Source of the DNA: Candidatus Atribacteria bacterium
Lineage (GTDB): Bacteria; Atribacterota; Phoenicimicrobiia; Phoenicimicrobiales; Phoenicimicrobiaceae
Length of the DNA: 64,000 bases
Direction: 5' to 3'
Assembly: GCA_003513845.1 (NCBI GenBank)
Contig: DOTB01000019.1
Coordinates: forward strand, 106,361 to 170,360
Part shown: one piece after another, positions 60,393-64,000 of the stretch
Numbering within the stretch: the first letter of the stretch is position 1
Layout of the letters: each line of letters starts with the position of its first letter
Notes under the pieces: model-generated
The model's database searches: none
Seen by the model: the letters and a program-made list of their open reading frames with translations, nothing else
Told to the model about the DNA's origin: nothing
Program-made: the position numbers and the translations under genes

Positions 60393-61961
60393 TTACATAC
60401 CTCCTAATACTGTACCGGTATATTTAAATTGCTCTATCAAAGACATCACTGCAGGATGTACTAAATTTTTTACTATCAAATTTGGGAATAATCCAAAAAA
60501 TATTATGATACAAGATAGAGCAGCCATAGCAAAGATCATACTTCGGGGCACTTCTTTAGCTTCTTTAAATTGAGGTAGTTTTGGACCTAAAAATGCACTA
60601 TGAAATACTTTAACAAATGAGGCTAAAGTTAAAATACTGACCACCATGGCTATTATAGATAAAAGCGGATTGAATCTATATACAGATTCATAAATTAAAA
60701 GTTTAGAAGCAAAACCATTAAAAGGAGGAAGCCCAGCTATAGCTGCTGCTCCAATAATAAAGAAGATGGTAGTATATTTCATCGAATGAGCCAAACCGCC
60801 CATTTTGTTAAGATCTCTTGTCCCTGTTCTATAAAATAATGCCCCAGCGGTTAAAAATAGCAATCCCTTATACATTGCATGATTCATAATGTGAAAGATA
60901 CCGCCTTCCATAGCAGTAATTCCATATTTTTGTAAAGCAGCTGGATTAGCTAATACTGCTAATCCCACACCCACTCCCAAGAGCATATAACCCGTCTGGG
61001 AGATAGCATGATAAGCCATTAGTCTCTTAATATCTTTCTGGATAATAGCCATAGTAACTCCTATAAACATAGATAAAAGACCAAAAATAATAATTACCCA
61101 TCCTACTGTTAAAGTGCTAAGAGAAATATTATATAAAGAAAAAGTTACTCTAAATAGAGCATATAAACTAGCCTGACTGGCAGCAACCAATATCATAGTA
61201 ATGGGCGCCGGTGCTTCTGAATAAGCATCAGGAGTCCACATATGCATAGGCACAGCCCCTGCTTTCATAGCTAGTACAGGCACTAAAAGTCCTAAAGCGA
61301 TTTTATCCAATTGAGAATATTTTATAACACTGGCTATTGCTGCAAAATTTAGAAGATCATATTGCCCGTAAAATATCCCCACTGCAAATAGAACCATTAA
61401 AGCAGATATCGAACTAACCACCATATATTTGAACCCGGCTTCAGCCGGTTCCCCTAAATCAGTCCCCCTAAAAGAAATTAGAGCAACCGAAGCAATAGAA
61501 GCGATCTCCAGGAATACAAAAAAATTAAATATATCTCCAGTAAATTCCATACCAAACATACCTACAGTTAAAAGCAATAATAAAGAATAATATTTATCTA
61601 ATCCATCATATTTTCCCATAAAAGTTAAAGAATAAATTGCCCCTAGAAAAGACACAATAGCAGTAATTAAGCCCATAAATATACCCATAGCATCCACTTC
61701 AAACATAATTCTAATGGGGAATTTTAACCCTGAAGGTAAAGTTAAAGAAGGAGATTTTGCCCCAAAGACATAAACCTGAGGACCAACTGATAATATTTTA
61801 ATTGCTAAGATAATAGTCAAAGCTAAGCTTATTCCTAAGGCAAAAGTAGTAGTAATACCCTCAGCTTTTTTATTTACTTTACCTACAATTGGTATCAAAA
61901 AAGCAGCTAATAAGGGTATAGCAACAATCAAAATAGGAGCATGATTTAGTAAATTGTTCAT
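60393..61961 (-). CDS. mbhH: MbhH, Mrp antiporter-like subunit (MrpD/NuoN type)
   Basis: A 522-residue polytopic subunit with about 14 helices. Antiporter features: VALISFRG, VLAMKAGAVPMHMWTPDAYSEAPAPI with the key Lys, KDIKRLMAYHAISQTGYMLLG with the Lys/His, and FNGFASKLLIY with the late Lys. It should carry H+ or Na+. The ATG overlaps mbhG by 4 bp. Confidence 0.93.
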   Translation of the reverse strand: MNNLLNHAPILIVAIPLLAAFLIPIVGKVNKKAEGITTTFALGISLALTIILAIKILSVGPQVYVFGAKSPSLTLPSGLKFPIRIMFEVDAMGIFMGLITAIVSFLGAIYSLTFMGKYDGLDKYYSLLLLLTVGMFGMEFTGDIFNFFVFLEIASIASVALISFRGTDLGEPAEAGFKYMVVSSISALMVLFAVGIFYGQYDLLNFAAIASVIKYSQLDKIALGLLVPVLAMKAGAVPMHMWTPDAYSEAPAPITMILVAASQASLYALFRVTFSLYNISLSTLTVGWVIIIFGLLSMFIGVTMAIIQKDIKRLMAYHAISQTGYMLLGVGVGLAVLANPAALQKYGITAMEGGIFHIMNHAMYKGLLFLTAGALFYRTGTRDLNKMGGLAHSMKYTTIFFIIGAAAIAGLPPFNGFASKLLIYESVYRFNPLLSIIAMVVSILTLASFVKVFHSAFLGPKLPQFKEAKEVPRSMIFAMAALSCIIIFFGLFPNLIVKNLVHPAVMSLIEQFKYTGTVLGGM

Positions 61962-62305
61962 CCTCTCAACCTCCTTACCTGCTCTGTATCTAAGGTACTG
62001 TAGTGTTTATAAATCATCATAGCTATTGATAGAATTAAGGCAGTTGTAGCAATACCTATAACTATACTAGTTAGTGTTAAAGCTTGGGGAGTGGGTAAAA
62101 CCATACTCTGCCCAGAAGGTACTTGAGTATATATAGGGGCTACCGCACCTTTTTTATACCCTAAGGTAATCAAAAATAGATTTACCCCGTTTTCAATTAA
62201 ACAAACACCAATAGCGATTTTTATTAAATTCTTTTTAAACATAAGAGTATAAATCCCCAATCCGACAAAAATTATTACCGCAATAAAAGGGAAATTATCT
62301 ATCAT
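61958..62305 (-). CDS. mbhG: MbhG, MrpC/NuoK-like subunit
   Basis: A 115-residue protein with three helices, signature IGVCLIENGVNLFLITLG with the Glu in helix 2, and PTPQALTLTSIVIGIATTAL in helix 3, as in MrpC. Ends with a basic RLRG tail. One base pair from mbhF. Confidence 0.93.
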   Translation of the reverse strand: MIDNFPFIAVIIFVGLGIYTLMFKKNLIKIAIGVCLIENGVNLFLITLGYKKGAVAPIYTQVPSGQSMVLPTPQALTLTSIVIGIATTALILSIAMMIYKHYSTLDTEQVRRLRG

Positions 62306-62306
62306 T

Positions 62307-62783
62307 TTACGAATTCTCCTTCTTTTTAGTAAATTCTGCCCCGCTCGCCATTAGTAAAACTATAACCCCCAACGCAGATAAAACTTCTAGTCCAACGGCA
62401 ATATTCATAAGAGGAATTACCCCTCCTGTGTTTATGTCACCTGGGTTAGGTCCTATTACAGGAGTATTCCCAAACCACCCTCCAATATTAGCTAAAAAGT
62501 TATAAAAAAAGGTAATTCCCAATCCTAAAAAGGCTAACACAATAAACATAGTTAAGCCACTGCTCTCCATAATAGATAAAAAGTCCTTCTTGAGGAATTT
62601 TTTAGTGATTAGACTGCCATAAGATACTAACAGCAAAGCGAATGCAGAAGCAACTATAGCTCCACCTTGAAAACCTCCACCGGGAGTAAGATGTCCGTGG
62701 ACTATCACATAAAAACCAAAAATAATAATAAATCCATAGACCAAATTGGTAATAGTTCTAACTATTTTAGACATCTGTTTCAT
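62307..62783 (-). CDS. mbhF: MbhF, MrpB-like subunit
   Basis: A 158-residue MnhB-domain subunit with four helices and the motif VHGHLTPGGGFQGGAIVASAF, typical of MrpB. It overlaps mbhE by 4 bp. Confidence 0.92.
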   Translation of the reverse strand: MKQMSKIVRTITNLVYGFIIIFGFYVIVHGHLTPGGGFQGGAIVASAFALLLVSYGSLITKKFLKKDFLSIMESSGLTMFIVLAFLGLGITFFYNFLANIGGWFGNTPVIGPNPGDINTGGVIPLMNIAVGLEVLSALGVIVLLMASGAEFTKKKENS

Positions 62784-63046
62784 CTTGATACCCTCCTGAA
62801 TAAAGCTACAATCCCAACTACTGCAGTAAATAAAACTGTAGCTTCTCCTAATGTATCAAAACCTCTGTAATCAAACACGATAGAAGTTACTACATTATTT
62901 GCTCCTGTCTCTACCTGGGCGTTTTTAATAAAATAATCATCCATTTCACTAAAGGTAGGTTCTCCAAAAGGTCTCATATTTATAGCGGTAATAACCATAA
63001 AAGAAAAGAACAATATAAAGGCTATTCCAAAAATAATCTTTTTCAT
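62780..63046 (-). CDS. mbhE: MbhE, small Mrp-like membrane subunit
   Basis: An 88-residue protein with two helices (about 4-21 and 68-85) and the motif GANNVVTSIVFDYRGFDTLGEATVLF, which in many Mrp systems is the C-terminal end of MrpA. The aspartate and glutamate in it are conserved in that family. 11 bp separate it from mbhD. Confidence 0.9.
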   Translation of the reverse strand: MKKIIFGIAFILFFSFMVITAINMRPFGEPTFSEMDDYFIKNAQVETGANNVVTSIVFDYRGFDTLGEATVLFTAVVGIVALFRRVSR

Positions 63047-63057
63047 TCTATCCTCCT

Positions 63058-63297
63058 CTACCTAGTCCCTCTAATAGCAAAAATAAATATTGCCATAGTT
63101 AATCCTGCCCCAATTGCTGCTTCTGCTATAGCTACATCGGGAGCATGTAACAGATAAAACTCTAAGGAAAGAAGCAAACTAGCCACTGATAAAGCGATTA
63201 CTGAGGGCAACAATTTCTTGAAAATCACTGCTAAAAGGGCAGCAATTATCATTATTGTTAAAGTAAAAATATGAACTATCTCAACAAAGGAATTCAT
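63058..63297 (-). CDS. mbhD: MbhD, small Mrp-like membrane subunit
   Basis: A 79-residue protein with three short helices, LLHAPDVAIAEAAIGAGLTMAIFIFAI being the DUF4040-type motif found in the MrpA C-terminal part. Overlaps mbhC by 4 bp. Confidence 0.9.
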   Translation of the reverse strand: MNSFVEIVHIFTLTIMIIAALLAVIFKKLLPSVIALSVASLLLSLEFYLLHAPDVAIAEAAIGAGLTMAIFIFAIRGTR

Positions 63298-63656
63298 TCT
63301 AATTTTGCCTCCTTTAATTGATCTATAACTGCCTGTTTGGGCATTACACCACTTCGATGAGCTGCTCGGGCAATAGCATGTGCCCCAGTTGGATTGGTGA
63401 TTATTAAACAGATTAGGGCCACAATCGCATGGAGAGCCAGAACTACAAATTTAGAATCTCCACTAACATTCCAACGGGAAAAACTATATATAATAACTGC
63501 GAAAGAAGTGAAGATTGAACCAAAGGTAGTAGCTTTAGTAGAGGCATGAAGTCGAGTGTATACATCAGGAAATCTAAGGAGACCTATCGAGCCCAAACAA
63601 TTAAATATTACGCCTATTCCTAAAAAAATATATAAAATTGCTAATAATATTCCCAT
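63294..63656 (-). CDS. mbhC: MbhC, MrpG-like subunit
   Basis: A 120-residue MnhG-family subunit with three helices and IGLLRFPDVYTRLHASTKATTFG, the family signature, followed by LIITNPTGAHAIARAAH. It shares one base with mbhB. Confidence 0.93.
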   Translation of the reverse strand: MGILLAILYIFLGIGVIFNCLGSIGLLRFPDVYTRLHASTKATTFGSIFTSFAVIIYSFSRWNVSGDSKFVVLALHAIVALICLIITNPTGAHAIARAAHRSGVMPKQAVIDQLKEAKLE

Positions 63657-63928
63657 TATTTTTTAGTCCTCCCTTCTAAATATTTAGCCACGTATAAAGT
63701 TCCAATATAAGACAGTAAGGCATATACAATAGCTACATCAACATAAATCACTTCTTCATAAGCAGCACCTACAAGTATCATTCCGGCTACAACCAAAGTA
63801 TTTATTGTGTCCAGAGCTACTATTCTATCAGGGGTAGTGGGGCCGAGGATTAATCTAACCAAAGATAGTAACATAAATATTAATAACAATCCTCCGGGGA
63901 TAATAAAAATTTTAAAAAATTCATTCAT
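63656..63928 (-). CDS. mbhB: MbhB, MrpF-like subunit
   Basis: A 90-residue MnhF-family subunit with three helices and GPTTPDRIVALDTINTLVV, the family motif with its Asp. The frame opens at 63949, but AAGGAGG stands 8 nt before the ATG at 63928. That ATG overlaps the mbhA stop as ATGA. Confidence 0.92.
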   Translation of the reverse strand: MNEFFKIFIIPGGLLLIFMLLSLVRLILGPTTPDRIVALDTINTLVVAGMILVGAAYEEVIYVDVAIVYALLSYIGTLYVAKYLEGRTKK

Positions 63929-64000
63929 TCGGTAATCCTCCTTATCCAATGAGGAAAATTAGCACAAATATGATAAGTGGTAGGTTTTAAAGTGGTAACA
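63925..64000 (-). CDS. mbhA: MbhA, MrpE-like subunit (partial, cut by the window edge)
   Basis: The last 24 codons of a gene read in from the right edge: TLKPTTYHICANFPHW and ending in RITE. It overlaps mbhB by 4 bp. Position at the head of mbhBCDEFGH says MrpE-like; the short piece itself proves little. Confidence 0.6.
   Translation of the reverse strand, partial: VTTLKPTTYHICANFPHWIRRITE

Overview
The window is AT-rich and gene-dense and comes from a diderm (outer-membrane) anaerobic bacterium. LptB, FabZ, Skp/OmpH, BamA and a TamB-like protein show an outer membrane. SpoVG, YybS, DUF951 and the rpsF-rpsR-yybS-rplI-dnaB order recall Firmicutes. A Mrp-type membrane-bound [NiFe] hydrogenase (Mbh), a complete set of Hyp factors except HypA, and a Rex-controlled NAD-linked formate dehydrogenase point to a fermentative or syntrophic life. 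This mix is known from Atribacterota (OP9/JS1). The assignment is my inference from gene content and was not tested by phylogeny.

Layout. Almost everything lies on the minus strand. 0.2-8.5 kb: envelope biogenesis (lptB, fabZ, skp, bamA, tamB). 8.9-19.2 kb: housekeeping (mazG, mfd, pfkA, galT, pth, rplY, prs, glmU). 19.4-20.4 kb: tRNA-Gln, spoVG, and a previously hidden short transcription unit with a consensus promoter, a 23-codon reading frame and a strong terminator. 20.4-24.5 kb: a cell-surface thiol/redox group (DUF1573, thioredoxin-like lipoprotein, redoxin, CcdA fused to thioredoxin). 24.7-34.7 kb: ksgA, four tRNAs, dnaB, rplI, yybS, rpsR, rpsF, DUF951, an M16 peptidase, mreC and mreB. 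35.0-36.3 kb: an ArsB/NhaD-type permease on the plus strand. 36.6-38.3 kb: a radical SAM enzyme and an AMMECR1 protein. 38.7-46.7 kb: hypE, hypD, hypC, hypF, hypB, a YqgF-like gene, fdhD and mobA. 47.0-54.2 kb: focA, formate dehydrogenase, NuoF/NuoE/ferredoxin subunits, two decayed regulatory genes and a perfect Rex operator. 54.2-55.4 kb: rex and a SPOR protein. 55.7-64 kb: a hydrogenase maturation protease and the mbhN-to-mbhA operon, which runs off the right edge.

How the genes fit together. Formate (FocA) can be oxidised by the Mo/W formate dehydrogenase (needing MobA and FdhD), with electrons passed through NuoF/NuoE/ferredoxin subunits to NAD and probably ferredoxin. Mbh can use reduced ferredoxin to make H2 while pumping ions. 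The Hyp proteins and the HycI-type protease build the [NiFe] site. Rex would sense NADH and switch the formate operon. The coupling between modules is inference.

Two further points stand out. Two genes (M16 peptidase, fdhD) have no ATG, GTG or TTG at their conserved N-termini but have a good Shine-Dalgarno site in front of an ATT codon. And nearly all spacers are built from a small vocabulary of short repeats, many arranged as arm-centre-inverted-arm units; these are described separately.
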